From assembly GCA_029719485.1 (NCBI GenBank), contig CP120722.1, forward strand, positions 1,364,001-1,428,000: a stretch of 64,000 nt of DNA. Direction: 5' to 3'. The notes beneath the pieces are model-generated. The model searched no databases. It was not told where the DNA came from and worked only from the letters and a program-made list of their open reading frames with translations. Origin of the DNA: Kiritimatiellota bacterium B12222 (GTDB taxonomy: Bacteria > Verrucomicrobiota > Kiritimatiellia > SS1-B-03-39 > UBA6053). Position 1 is the first letter of the stretch; the number at the start of each line of letters is the position of its first letter. Position numbers and translations under genes: made by a program. Shown here piece by piece: positions 35,289-44,276 of this stretch.

Positions 35289-36719
35289 TTATTGCCGTCT
35301 AAGATGGCTGGGTAAGATATGTAGCTCATCGCGGTATTTGGTGATGGTGCGCCGCGCTACTTTAAAGCCTTGTTCCGCGAGGGCTTTGACGATGGCTTGA
35401 TCGGAGAGAGGTTTGGCCGTGTTTTCATTATCGACCAATTGGCGAATCGCTTCTTTGATAGATTTATTGGAGACCGATTCGCCTCCGCCTGCACTGGAAT
35501 AGCCTGGCGTGAAAAAGTATTTAAGTTCGTAGGTGCCGCGAGGGGTTTGCACGTATTTGTTATTCACGGCCCGACTCACGGTGGTTTCGTGCATGCCAAT
35601 AATTTCCGCGATATCGGACATGGTGAGCGGTTTGAGTTGGCTGACGCCTTCTTCCAAAAAGGCTTCTTGGTGTTTGATGACTTCCACCGCGATTTTTTTC
35701 AAGGTGTCCTGACGTTGCCCCATGCTTTTCATCAGAAAACTGCCCCCGCGCACTTTGTCCCGAATATAGCGCCGGGCTTCTTTGCTGGTTTCGGGATTTT
35801 CCATCATCTCCCGATAATGTTTACTGATTCTGAGGCGTGGAAGTTCTTTGTCGTTGGTGCGTACCCGCCAGCGTCCGTTGATTTTTTTTACAAACACTTC
35901 GGGGATGACGTAGACGGCATCGCTGTTTGAAAAATGCCGTCCGGGTCGCGGGTCGAGCATGGCGATATGGGAGGCGGCCTCGCGAATATCTTCTTCACTG
36001 CAGGAGAGGGTTTTGGCCAGTTCCGCATAACGATGGCGTGCCAATTCCGGTAAGTGACCTTCGACGATACGGGCTTCGATGGTGCCACGTTTGCCTGTGC
36101 GGGAAAGTTGTTGCATCAAGCATTCTTCTAGGCTGCGAGAGGCAACGCCCACGGGGTCAAAGCTTTGGATTTCATCCAGTACATCTTCGATAACTTCAAG
36201 GTCTACGCCGATACTTTCGGAGAGTTCTTCGATGGACAGACTTAAAAATCCGTCGTCATCCAAGCTGCCAATCAGCATTTCCCCAATTTGTTGCTCTTCT
36301 TTGGTGAGAGAGCTGAGGGTGAGTTGTTCGTTTAAATGTTGTTGCAGGGTAGGTTGCGCCGTGATGGATTCCATTTGGAACTGATGTTTGGCATCGGCAT
36401 CTGCGCTGGGGCGATGGATGATTTCATTGTTCTCAAAACTTTCTCGACTGGCATCATCTAATCGGGCCAATACCTCATACTCTTCATCGAATTCTCGTTC
36501 ACTGACGTCATCCAGTTCCTGGGAAGATTCGGATTCGATTTCAACCCGTTCATGATCGGGTTCTAAAATTTCGAGTGTGGGATTGAGTTCCAATTCACGG
36601 GCAATCAATTGCTGAAGGTCTTGGAGAGGCGCTTGCAAGATTTCCAAGGACTGACGCATTTGTGGCGCCAGCACTTGTTGCTGTCTTTGAGATTGGTTCT
36701 GGTGTAGGTATGCGTCCAC
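35289..36719 (-). CDS. rpoN: RNA polymerase sigma-54 factor
   Basis: A 476-residue RpoN. The Gln/Leu-rich activator-contact region I is present at the N-terminus (Q-M-R-Q-S-L-E-I-L-Q), followed by an acidic linker, the core-binding domain (F-D-P-V-G-V-A-S-R-S-L-E-E), the -12 element helix-turn-helix, and the RpoN box near the end (V-A-R-R-T-I-T-K-Y-R). The start is a GTG. Sigma-54 holoenzyme needs an AAA+ activator, and none is in this window. The intergenic region 36720-36962 upstream shows no further gene. Confidence 0.97.
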   Translation of the reverse strand: MDAYLHQNQSQRQQQVLAPQMRQSLEILQAPLQDLQQLIARELELNPTLEILEPDHERVEIESESSQELDDVSEREFDEEYEVLARLDDASRESFENNEIIHRPSADADAKHQFQMESITAQPTLQQHLNEQLTLSSLTKEEQQIGEMLIGSLDDDGFLSLSIEELSESIGVDLEVIEDVLDEIQSFDPVGVASRSLEECLMQQLSRTGKRGTIEARIVEGHLPELARHRYAELAKTLSCSEEDIREAASHIAMLDPRPGRHFSNSDAVYVIPEVFVKKINGRWRVRTNDKELPRLRISKHYREMMENPETSKEARRYIRDKVRGGSFLMKSMGQRQDTLKKIAVEVIKHQEAFLEEGVSQLKPLTMSDIAEIIGMHETTVSRAVNNKYVQTPRGTYELKYFFTPGYSSAGGGESVSNKSIKEAIRQLVDNENTAKPLSDQAIVKALAEQGFKVARRTITKYRDELHILPSHLRRQ

Positions 36720-36962
36720 TAGATAGAGGGAATGGGGTTAAGCATGTTTTATGCCTTATCATCGAATTATTGCTTTGCAAGCCTCGCTTTCTGTCAGTGA
36801 CTTTTTTAGGGTGTTCGAGTGAAGTATCCTTTTCTTTGTGCGGTTTCTTCGATTTGGTTGTGATCGTTTCATAAAGTGTTGGGGCGATTTGCATCGAATA
36901 TTTACATGAACTTTCTATGGGTATGGTTCAATGAAAACAGAACGCAAAACGGAGATTTTTCT

Positions 36963-37937
36963 ATGAAAGCATCTGAAGCTATTCGCTGGGGGATTATTGG
37001 GTGTGGGGATGTGACTGAAAAGAAAAGTGGACCGGCCTACCGGCAGACGGAGGGGTTTCGCTTGGATGCGGTGATGCGGAGGGATCGCGGGAAGGCTGAG
37101 GATTATGCGCGGCGGCATGGGGTGCCCTTTGCCACGGATCGGGCGGAGGATTTATTGGAAAATGAAGCGCTGGATGCGATCTACATTGCCACGCCGCCAG
37201 ACAGTCATATGGACTATGCATTGCGGGTTGCGGCTGCGGGAAAGATTTGTTGCATCGAAAAACCGCTCACGCCCACCTACGAAGAAGGGCGGCGGATTGT
37301 TGAGGCATTCCGGGCCAAAGACTTGCCACTGTTTGTGGCCTATTATCGGCGATATTTACCCCGGTTTGTGAAAGTGAAGTCGCTGTTGGATCAAGGGATT
37401 ATTGGAGCGGTGCGACATGTACAGTGGACTTATTGTGCGCCTGCGAAGGCTTCGGATGTGGACGCTTGGCGGACAGATGCGCGCATAGCTCCGGGTGGAT
37501 TGTTTGATGATTTGGCCAGTCATGGCTTAGATTTGTTGGGGTATTTGTTGGGGGAGTACCAGCAGGTGAAGGGTTTCGCCTTGAATCAGCAAGGCGCTTA
37601 CAGTGCGTTTGATGCGGTAAGTGCTTGTTGGACACATGCTTCAGGGGCGACGGGTATGGGCACATGGAATTTTGGATCGGCCATTTATACTGATCATGTT
37701 GAAATTCATGGAGAGAAAGGACGCATTACTTTTGCCGTATTTGCGGGAGTGCCGGTGCTGCTCAAAACCGCCTCTCATGAGGAGTGTTACCACATTCCGC
37801 ATCCGGATCCTGTGCAACGCTATCATGTACAAGCCATGGCGGATCAGTTGCTCCGGGGGAAACGGCATGTATCCACGGGGGAGACGGCCTTACATACGGC
37901 CTGGGTGATGGAGGAAATTCTGACGGGGGCGAAATAA
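36963..37937 (+). CDS. Gfo/Idh/MocA family oxidoreductase
   Basis: A 324-residue NAD(P)-dependent dehydrogenase. It opens with the Rossmann G-x-G-x-x motif (W-G-I-I-G-C-G-D-V), carries E-K-P in C-I-E-K-P-L-T-P, and has a G-G-L-F-D-D-L-A-S-H-G-L-D segment with the catalytic His. The substrate is unknown. The ATG at 36963, with GGAG upstream, gives a standard N-terminus; the open frame extends 29 codons further without a good start. It is not closely similar to the other Gfo/Idh protein here. Confidence 0.93.
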   Translation: MKASEAIRWGIIGCGDVTEKKSGPAYRQTEGFRLDAVMRRDRGKAEDYARRHGVPFATDRAEDLLENEALDAIYIATPPDSHMDYALRVAAAGKICCIEKPLTPTYEEGRRIVEAFRAKDLPLFVAYYRRYLPRFVKVKSLLDQGIIGAVRHVQWTYCAPAKASDVDAWRTDARIAPGGLFDDLASHGLDLLGYLLGEYQQVKGFALNQQGAYSAFDAVSACWTHASGATGMGTWNFGSAIYTDHVEIHGEKGRITFAVFAGVPVLLKTASHEECYHIPHPDPVQRYHVQAMADQLLRGKRHVSTGETALHTAWVMEEILTGAK

Positions 37938-38013
37938 ATGGAGGTCGCTTTGGACCTGCTATCTTCAAGTTCGATGGATTGACATCTGGCATTTGCTTGG
38001 TCATGGTAGCGCT

Positions 38014-38709
38014 ATGAAAAAACTCTTACTTTCTCTGGTGATGTTCTTGGTTCCTCTGATCTCTTTTGCAGTGGAGGGCGGGAATGCCCTTGTCGAGATT
38101 GAAGCCTTTATTGAAACCGAAACAACTGAAGGGGCCATTGATACCTCGAAGAAGAATTGGCGGACCACCTTACCGAAATTTCCTCCGGTGGCCTTTGGCG
38201 AAGGTGGACATTATATTTGGGTTTTAGAGACTTCTGAAGGGACCATGACCGCGGATTTGTTTTCAAATGTAGCGCCTGATCACGTGCGCAACATTCTGTA
38301 TTTGACCAGCTTGGGTTTTTACGACGGTTTGAATTTTCACCGGATTATTCCGGGCTTTATGGCGCAGGGTGGCTGTCCACTCGGCAAAGGATATGGCAGT
38401 CCCGGTTATAGCGTGGATCTGGAAGTGAAACCCGGGGTGACTCATAAAGGAGCAGGAATTTTGAGCATGGCGCGTTCGGCCAATCCCAATTCTGCGGGAA
38501 GTCAGTTTTTTATCACTTTTAATTCTACGCCTTCACTCGATGGGCAGTATTCCGTGTTTGGTCAAGTGACCGAAGGCTTGGATGTGCTGAAGAGAATTGC
38601 GGCAGCGGGAAACCCCAATCCCCGCGCCAATGGCACGCCTCCTTTGAAAAACATCACCATTAAAAAAGCGACCGTGAAATGGGTGGAGGATGCGACGCCC
38701 GCGCCATGA
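38014..38709 (+). CDS. secreted cyclophilin-type peptidyl-prolyl isomerase
   Basis: A 231-residue protein with a signal peptide (M-K-K-L-L-L-S-L, ending near residue 19), an acidic linker and a cyclophilin domain from about residue 65. Active-site residues are in F-H-R-I-I-P-G-F-M-A-Q-G-G and F-F-I-T-F; A-R-S-A-N-P-N-S-A-G-S-Q is typical. It should speed proline isomerisation of proteins in the periplasm. Its stop overlaps the start of the kinase gene by 4 bp (ATGA), so it opens a tightly coupled four-gene operon. Confidence 0.92.
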   Translation: MKKLLLSLVMFLVPLISFAVEGGNALVEIEAFIETETTEGAIDTSKKNWRTTLPKFPPVAFGEGGHYIWVLETSEGTMTADLFSNVAPDHVRNILYLTSLGFYDGLNFHRIIPGFMAQGGCPLGKGYGSPGYSVDLEVKPGVTHKGAGILSMARSANPNSAGSQFFITFNSTPSLDGQYSVFGQVTEGLDVLKRIAAAGNPNPRANGTPPLKNITIKKATVKWVEDATPAP

Positions 38710-40337
38710 GCTTTGATGTCGACGGCATGAATCTTGGCGGCTACCAAATTGTAGGCCGTTTGGGACGCGGTGCGATGGCCGATGTATATGACGCGGTCGA
38801 CTCGACGGGACATGAAGTTGCATTAAAAGTATTTAAAGCGGGTGGAGGGATGTCCTACACCATGCTGGAGCGCTTTCGTCGGGAAGCGGAAGCCACGAAG
38901 GTGTTGCGGAGGCATCCTTATATTTTGACGGTGTATGCCTCGGGGCATGAAGGTGATTATCATTATATCGCCATGGAAAAAGTGGCGGACAGCCGTAGTC
39001 TGGAAAGTTTTGCGCATACACGACCTGAGCGCAAGGAATTGCTGAAGATTGTAATCAAGCTGGCGGAAGCGCTACAGTATTCGCATGATAATCAGATTAT
39101 TCATCGGGATGTGAAACCCAGCAATGTGTTGTTGGACGAATTTAATGAACCGATGTTGACTGATTTTGGGGTGGCGGAGCTGACAGATTGGCCTAGCTTA
39201 ACCTTAAGCGGGGCCTTGACCGGCACGCCGCTGTATATGGCGCCGGAGCAAGCGCGGAGTGAAGAGGCGACGCCTTCTTCAGATGTTTATTCCTTGGGTG
39301 TCGTGCTTTATGAAGCGTTGTTGGGTCAGTTGCCCTACGAATTGGACGAGGCGGCCTCGACATCAAGTATTTTAGAGGCGGTGAAACATCAGCAACCGAA
39401 ATCCCTTCGGCAGGTAGATAAAACCATTGCCAAAGATTTGAATTTTGTGGTGATGAAAGCCTTGAGGAAATCTCCGGCGGAGCGTTACGGTTCCGCCCGT
39501 GAATTTGCCGGCGATTTACAGTCGGTATTGGATGGCAAACCCGTGGCGGGGCGTTGGGTGTCACCGTGGACGCGCAGTCGTTTTTGGGTGCGTCGTCATC
39601 GCACGGCTCTGGCGGGACTGGGGACTTTTGTGTTGTTGGGATCTAGTGGCTGGATTTACTTTATTGATGAGATGCAGGAGCAGGCCAATCGGGAACTGAT
39701 GCTGAAAGCACGTGAAGTCAGTAAAGATTATCAATTGGCTTGGCTTACTTTTAATCGCGGAGATCCGGAGATGAAATCGGCCCGCAGTGCCATGCAATTG
39801 GGGAGATGGATTGAAGCGCGGGACATGTTGCAACGGGCGGTGGATATTAATGAAGGCCAGCAACAAGTGATGCCCTTGGCCCAATCCCGCTACGAGTTGG
39901 CGAGGGTGGAAGTGATGTTGCATAACAGTTTGCGTGCACTGGATTTGTATGAATCGATTTGGCGCAATCCGGATGTGCCCTTGTATATGCGTCAGCAAGC
40001 AGGGTTTGAGGCGACACTGTTGTATTTGTTGGATGGCGAAACGCAAAAGGTGGATGAATTAATTTTGAGTCTTAATGGGGCGGGTGATTATCCTTATTTG
40101 ATCCTGATTCGGGCGGCCGTGGGCTTGCCTGCTCCTGATAATTGGGAAGAAGTTAGCAAAGAGTGGTCACCGAGATTAACGCGTAATCAAGTGTTGGCGG
40201 ATGTGATTCGTCAGCGGAATTTACGTGACCGTCGTGAGTTGGTAAATGAAATTGATGAACTGTTGTCGGAACGCAATGCGGAGAATCGCTTCGAGTGGCC
40301 TTTTCCCATGGCAGAATATATCAGGGGACGGATATGA
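38706..40337 (+). CDS. membrane-anchored Hanks-type Ser/Thr protein kinase
   Basis: A 543-residue protein. The kinase domain (about residues 12-280) is complete: Gly loop G-R-G-A-M-A-D-V-Y, Lys41 in V-A-L-K, catalytic Asp135 in I-H-R-D-V-K-P-S-N, D-F-G at 153-155, and A-P-E at 179-181. One membrane helix at about 301-320 leads to a 220-residue C-terminal part rich in helices, probably TPR-like, outside the membrane. It has no PASTA or penicillin-binding repeats. The start overlaps the cyclophilin stop. Signal and targets are unknown. Confidence 0.93.
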   Translation: MSFDVDGMNLGGYQIVGRLGRGAMADVYDAVDSTGHEVALKVFKAGGGMSYTMLERFRREAEATKVLRRHPYILTVYASGHEGDYHYIAMEKVADSRSLESFAHTRPERKELLKIVIKLAEALQYSHDNQIIHRDVKPSNVLLDEFNEPMLTDFGVAELTDWPSLTLSGALTGTPLYMAPEQARSEEATPSSDVYSLGVVLYEALLGQLPYELDEAASTSSILEAVKHQQPKSLRQVDKTIAKDLNFVVMKALRKSPAERYGSAREFAGDLQSVLDGKPVAGRWVSPWTRSRFWVRRHRTALAGLGTFVLLGSSGWIYFIDEMQEQANRELMLKAREVSKDYQLAWLTFNRGDPEMKSARSAMQLGRWIEARDMLQRAVDINEGQQQVMPLAQSRYELARVEVMLHNSLRALDLYESIWRNPDVPLYMRQQAGFEATLLYLLDGETQKVDELILSLNGAGDYPYLILIRAAVGLPAPDNWEEVSKEWSPRLTRNQVLADVIRQRNLRDRRELVNEIDELLSERNAENRFEWPFPMAEYIRGRI

Positions 40338-40846
40338 GAGGACGAAGTGGTGCGGTTTTTTTACCGTGGTTATTTATTTTATTGATGGTGGGGTCGCTGA
40401 TTTGGTTGCTGAATCGATTGACCACCGGGTTGCAGCATGCGGATACCTGTACAGAGCATTTATTACAGGTGTATGACTACTTGAAATTATATGAACGGGA
40501 TAATGGTCGATTGCCTGTGTTGGAGTTGTATCCTGAAGACCTTGAAGGAAATCCTGAAAGCATTTTGAATCGCTTGAGTGAACTACCTGATTTTGATCCC
40601 GAGTGGTTGATTTGCCCGGCCTCGGCTGAGATTTTACGTGCGCATGGAACCACTTATCTTTGGAATATTGCGCTTAACCAATCGTCTCTGACGCATCGGC
40701 AGGAAATTACTTGGGTCTTGGTCGATATTCAGGCCTTGGATGACCGTACACCGGGTCCTCATTTTGGTGCTTATCATATTCTGTACACGGATGGACGGGT
40801 GGAGCGTAGTAGTTCGCCTCCTCATTCGTTACCGGTACAGTACTGA
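40334..40846 (+). CDS. pseudopilin-like membrane protein (H-X9-DG-like end)
   Basis: A 170-residue protein with one N-terminal membrane helix (about 9-27). It is followed by a helix with Y-D-Y-L-K-L-Y-E-R-D-N-G-R-L-P, which resembles the amphipathic part and the Y/D-G-x-x-P loop of type II secretion pseudopilins and PVC-group DUF1559-type proteins. The end Y-H-I-L-Y-T-D-G-R-V-E is close to the F-x-D-G-H-V motif of H-X9-DG proteins. A prepilin cleavage site is not obvious. It is coupled to the kinase (4-bp overlap) and the IMPase-like gene (1-bp overlap). Confidence 0.6.
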   Translation: MRGRSGAVFLPWLFILLMVGSLIWLLNRLTTGLQHADTCTEHLLQVYDYLKLYERDNGRLPVLELYPEDLEGNPESILNRLSELPDFDPEWLICPASAEILRAHGTTYLWNIALNQSSLTHRQEITWVLVDIQALDDRTPGPHFGAYHILYTDGRVERSSSPPHSLPVQY

Positions 40847-41874
40847 TGAAACTGCAGCATCCGCTTTATGAGCTGTTGCAGGCTTTAGCGGCCTTGGCGC
40901 GAGAATGTGTGTCCCAGAGTTTAAGAACCGCAACCGCAGGGGAGCGAAGTCAGGTCCTCGCACACGCGGGGTCGGATGTGATTTTTGCGATTGATCGTGA
41001 GGTTGAAAGGGGGGTGGTGCGTTTGCTGGAAGCGCAGGCTGAAGCTGTGGGCGGGGTGGTGTTGGTTGCGGAGGGGATTGGAGAAAATGAACGAAGTATT
41101 TATCCAAAGGGACGCGCTGCTGGTGACTGTCGGTGGCGGATGTTGATGGATCCGATTGATGGCACCCGCGGTATTATGATGGATAAACGGAGTGCATGGT
41201 TTATTGCTGCGGTTGCACCTAATTTGAATGAAGACACGTGGTTACGTCATGTCGAAATCTCAATTTTAGCGGAATTGCCTCACAGTCGGGCTGGATTTGC
41301 AGATGTGTTCTGTGCGGTGAAGGGGCAGGGGGTTGAAGCGCTTCGGAAAGCGTTGTTGACTGATCAAAAGGATATGAGGTTGGCAGTGGAACCTTACGCA
41401 GGAAACAGCATTCGAGGAGGGTTTGCACAGTTGGTACGTTTTTTCCCGGGAGGGCGTGTTGAGACGGCGATCCTTGAAGAAGCGCTGTGGGCCCGATTGT
41501 TTCCCGATGCTGAAGCAGGGGAAGTGTTGGGCTACGAAGATCAGTACATTTGCACGGGTGGACAGTGGGTGGAGTTGATGACGGGTCGTGACCGTTTTTG
41601 TGCTGACCTGCGACCCTTGTTGTTCGATTCGAAACTTTTTGCAGGAAAGCGTAGAGGCTTTAGTTGTCATCCCTACGATATGGCGGGGTTGCTGGTGGCA
41701 GAAGAAGCGGGGATCGTAATTACAGATGTGGATGGTGCGCCCTTGGATGCACCTTTTGATACCCTTACGGAATGCAATTGGATCGGCTACGCCAATGAAG
41801 AGATTCGTCGACAGGTGGAACCCGTATTGCATGACTTGCTTCGAGAACAGGGTTGGTTCTCTTCGTCGACCTAA
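40846..41874 (+). CDS. inositol monophosphatase-family protein
   Basis: A 342-residue protein of the Mg2+-dependent IMPase/FBPase superfamily. The metal-binding motif D-P-I-D-G-T-R-G is at about residues 103-110, preceded by a V-A-E-G-I-G-E acid pair. The second motif is H-P-Y-D-M-A-G-L-L-V-A-E-E-A-G, with Tyr-Asp in place of the usual Trp-Asp. It may act on inositol phosphate, a nucleotide such as PAP, or another sugar phosphate; the insert between motifs is larger than in SuhB. It is the last gene of the operon. Confidence 0.85.
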   Translation: MKLQHPLYELLQALAALARECVSQSLRTATAGERSQVLAHAGSDVIFAIDREVERGVVRLLEAQAEAVGGVVLVAEGIGENERSIYPKGRAAGDCRWRMLMDPIDGTRGIMMDKRSAWFIAAVAPNLNEDTWLRHVEISILAELPHSRAGFADVFCAVKGQGVEALRKALLTDQKDMRLAVEPYAGNSIRGGFAQLVRFFPGGRVETAILEEALWARLFPDAEAGEVLGYEDQYICTGGQWVELMTGRDRFCADLRPLLFDSKLFAGKRRGFSCHPYDMAGLLVAEEAGIVITDVDGAPLDAPFDTLTECNWIGYANEEIRRQVEPVLHDLLREQGWFSSST

Positions 41875-41884
41875 AGTAGACCTT

Positions 41885-43216
41885 TTAAGGGGCCTCGCGC
41901 TCGTCTTCCTGGGCGCGTTCGAGGGTTGCGGTCATTAATTCAATTCGCCAGGCGTCAGATAAGGCATCCATGTAACTGTTGTATACCTGCAACAGCGCGG
42001 CATCCTTCTCGAGCGGGAGCAGGGCCAGCATTTCCTCGTAGCTTGTTTGCAATTCGATGACCACGGCTTCTAAATAGGGGAAGATGACCTGTTGAGGGTC
42101 ATTTTCTACTTCATCCCGAATTTTTGCCAGGAACGCTGCATAACTGATGTCTTTTACGGTGGTAGGTTTTGACTGCAACAGCCGCTGATATTCGTTTTGG
42201 AGATGGGCGTTGATCTTGGTTTGTTGTTTGAAGTCTGCGACAAGGGTGTTGGCCCATTCTCTCACTTGAGGACGGGCACGGTTGCGAATGCGATCATGGG
42301 TTGCCGCAGGATCTTTGGTCAGCCAGTCATTCAAATCTTCAATATTTTCAAGCTTTTCATTCAGTTGCAGGCAGGCCGATGCCACCGCGGGTGCGATGAT
42401 GGATGTGGCGGGGATTTCTTGAAAAGCCAAGCGCTCAAATTGAGGAATAATATCTGAAATTGAAAAATTCTTATTTAGAGCTTTGTGCTCAATGAGCGTG
42501 ATGCGGATGGGTTGATCTTTTTCATTGTTTGGCCAGCGGTCTGATTGAAGAAGACCGGATGTGCGGTTTAAAATTACCTGATGGTTTTCTGGAAAATCGA
42601 CGATGACGGTTTCTTTGGTCAGTGAAATATCTTCAGCGTTGTCGTAGTATGCGGGGGTGAGCCAATTGGTGCTGGGGGCCTGGGTGGAGCTTTGGAGTCC
42701 GAAGGATAACTTCAGGCTATTTGCCTGAAGTCCAAAAGCGAGTAGTGGCCAAAAGGAATCGGTACTTATTTTTTTCTGTTGAGAATTTACTCGTAAGACC
42801 GATTCATTACTCAACAAAAGTAAAGCATGGAGGATGGCGGGTGGTTTGCTGATGATTTTCGTGGTATTGAGTTTCATGATCTGCATTGGCGCAGATTTCC
42901 CCATTATGATATGTAGGTCACCTTCTTCCATATCGGGGCCACCATACTTCATGACCGCACTAAATCTCTCTTCGGGTGCAGTGTCAGGAATTAAAATAAA
43001 GCCGGTGATAAAATTTTCCTGGTTCAGATAGTAGGTCAGGTTTGCCGAAAGTCCCGGGGTTTCGATTCGATAGGAGGCTTGGAAAGCACCCCAGCCATGA
43101 AAGGCCTGGATGAGTTCGGGTAAGAATTTATCCAGGGCGATATCAGGGGAGGCGGCCCGTAATCCACAGTTCCAACAGGCGAAAAAGGATACAAGCAGTA
43201 TCAAGATACGATACAT
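41885..43216 (-). CDS. secreted protein of unknown function
   Basis: A 443-residue protein with a signal peptide ending near R-A-A-S (about residue 22). Residues 35-270 are beta-rich and lie in the LolA/LppX-like size range (A-S-Y-R-I-E-T-P-G-L-S-A-N-L), but no motif supports that firmly. The last 170 residues are highly helical and charged (W-A-N-T-L-V-A-D-F-K). It faces the IMPase-like gene tail to tail and lies 19 bp after the mutarotase gene. Confidence 0.55.
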   Translation of the reverse strand: MYRILILLVSFFACWNCGLRAASPDIALDKFLPELIQAFHGWGAFQASYRIETPGLSANLTYYLNQENFITGFILIPDTAPEERFSAVMKYGGPDMEEGDLHIIMGKSAPMQIMKLNTTKIISKPPAILHALLLLSNESVLRVNSQQKKISTDSFWPLLAFGLQANSLKLSFGLQSSTQAPSTNWLTPAYYDNAEDISLTKETVIVDFPENHQVILNRTSGLLQSDRWPNNEKDQPIRITLIEHKALNKNFSISDIIPQFERLAFQEIPATSIIAPAVASACLQLNEKLENIEDLNDWLTKDPAATHDRIRNRARPQVREWANTLVADFKQQTKINAHLQNEYQRLLQSKPTTVKDISYAAFLAKIRDEVENDPQQVIFPYLEAVVIELQTSYEEMLALLPLEKDAALLQVYNSYMDALSDAWRIELMTATLERAQEDEREAP

Positions 43217-43235
43217 GGCGCGCCTCCAGTGTTTG

Positions 43236-44129
43236 TTATTTAACGAGGGAAATCTTCAAGCGGGTGCGATGAAGGTTGCCGGGGAGGAGCTGAATGCGAT
43301 CCTTTTTGCAGTTTGCGGCTTCTACACAGCACATGCCCATCCATTCGTCATCGCCAAAATCAGGCATGGCTTTGGATTTATTGATCCACGGGTTCCATAC
43401 CACGGCATTTTTGGCGCCTCGTTGGCGGATAGAAATTGTACGTCCAGAGGCTTTGTCCTGAATGAGAGTTTCACCATTGGGATGAGAATAAATCCGGTCT
43501 GTTTCCGCGACAAAATCAACGGCACCGGATTGAACTTTATGGGCACCGTTTTCGAGCTGATCTAAGTAAGTGCATCCATCCAGTCCGGTGATGAGGGTGG
43601 TTTTGGGGTCCTTGAGATCGAAATAACTATGCAGGGCATCTTCGGCCGCGGTTGGGGTGTCGCCTTCGTTGAGGGTATCCAATTCGAGGGTGAGGGTTTC
43701 GCCCACGGTGATGGTGTATTCTAAACGAAGACCTGCTGGAACGACGTTACATTCGTCGCCCTCTGGAGTGAATCCTAAGCGCAATTGGCAACGTCCATCA
43801 TGTAAGACGCTGGATGAAAGAACCGTCCATGCACGCAATCGTGCTACACCGTGTGCGGGTAGAGTTGCATCTTGAGGGTTGGGACCAAACCAGGGCCAAC
43901 AAATGGGGACACCGCCTCTGAGCGGTTGACCATCGGCATAGTGACTTTTGGCACTCATCCATAATACGGGTTCGGCATCGGCGGGTTGAAAGGCGGTCAC
44001 ATGTGCGCCATGTACATAGACGGTGGCGCGTGCTCCTTGTCCTTCTAAATGAAAGCAGGGAAGGCCTCCATTGCCAATGTCGGATTGAATGTGGCCGGGA
44101 ATTGTATAGGTTTGAAGTATGTCGTTCAT
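43236..44129 (-). CDS. D-hexose-6-phosphate mutarotase (aldose 1-epimerase family)
   Basis: A 297-residue beta-sandwich epimerase that interconverts alpha and beta anomers of glucose-6-phosphate or related sugars. Family features are G-G-V-P-I-C-W-P-W-F-G, the catalytic His in P-A-H-G-V-A-R-L-R-A-W, and the second His in D-A-L-H-S-Y-F. The ATG at 44129 is preferred over an upstream TTG at 44165. It is followed by a secreted protein gene, with which no functional link is evident. Confidence 0.9.
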   Translation of the reverse strand: MNDILQTYTIPGHIQSDIGNGGLPCFHLEGQGARATVYVHGAHVTAFQPADAEPVLWMSAKSHYADGQPLRGGVPICWPWFGPNPQDATLPAHGVARLRAWTVLSSSVLHDGRCQLRLGFTPEGDECNVVPAGLRLEYTITVGETLTLELDTLNEGDTPTAAEDALHSYFDLKDPKTTLITGLDGCTYLDQLENGAHKVQSGAVDFVAETDRIYSHPNGETLIQDKASGRTISIRQRGAKNAVVWNPWINKSKAMPDFGDDEWMGMCCVEAANCKKDRIQLLPGNLHRTRLKISLVK

Positions 44130-44276
44130 AAGGAGGGTTATGGAGTGAGATTGAAAAGAAAACAAGCCTGAAGCGAAGCGGGCTAATGACTTAGGTTTTT
44201 TATTTCCTGAAAATCCCTTGCCTTTATTTGAGTATTGATGATAGATGTCAATAAAGTTGTCAAACAGGAGTCCGAT

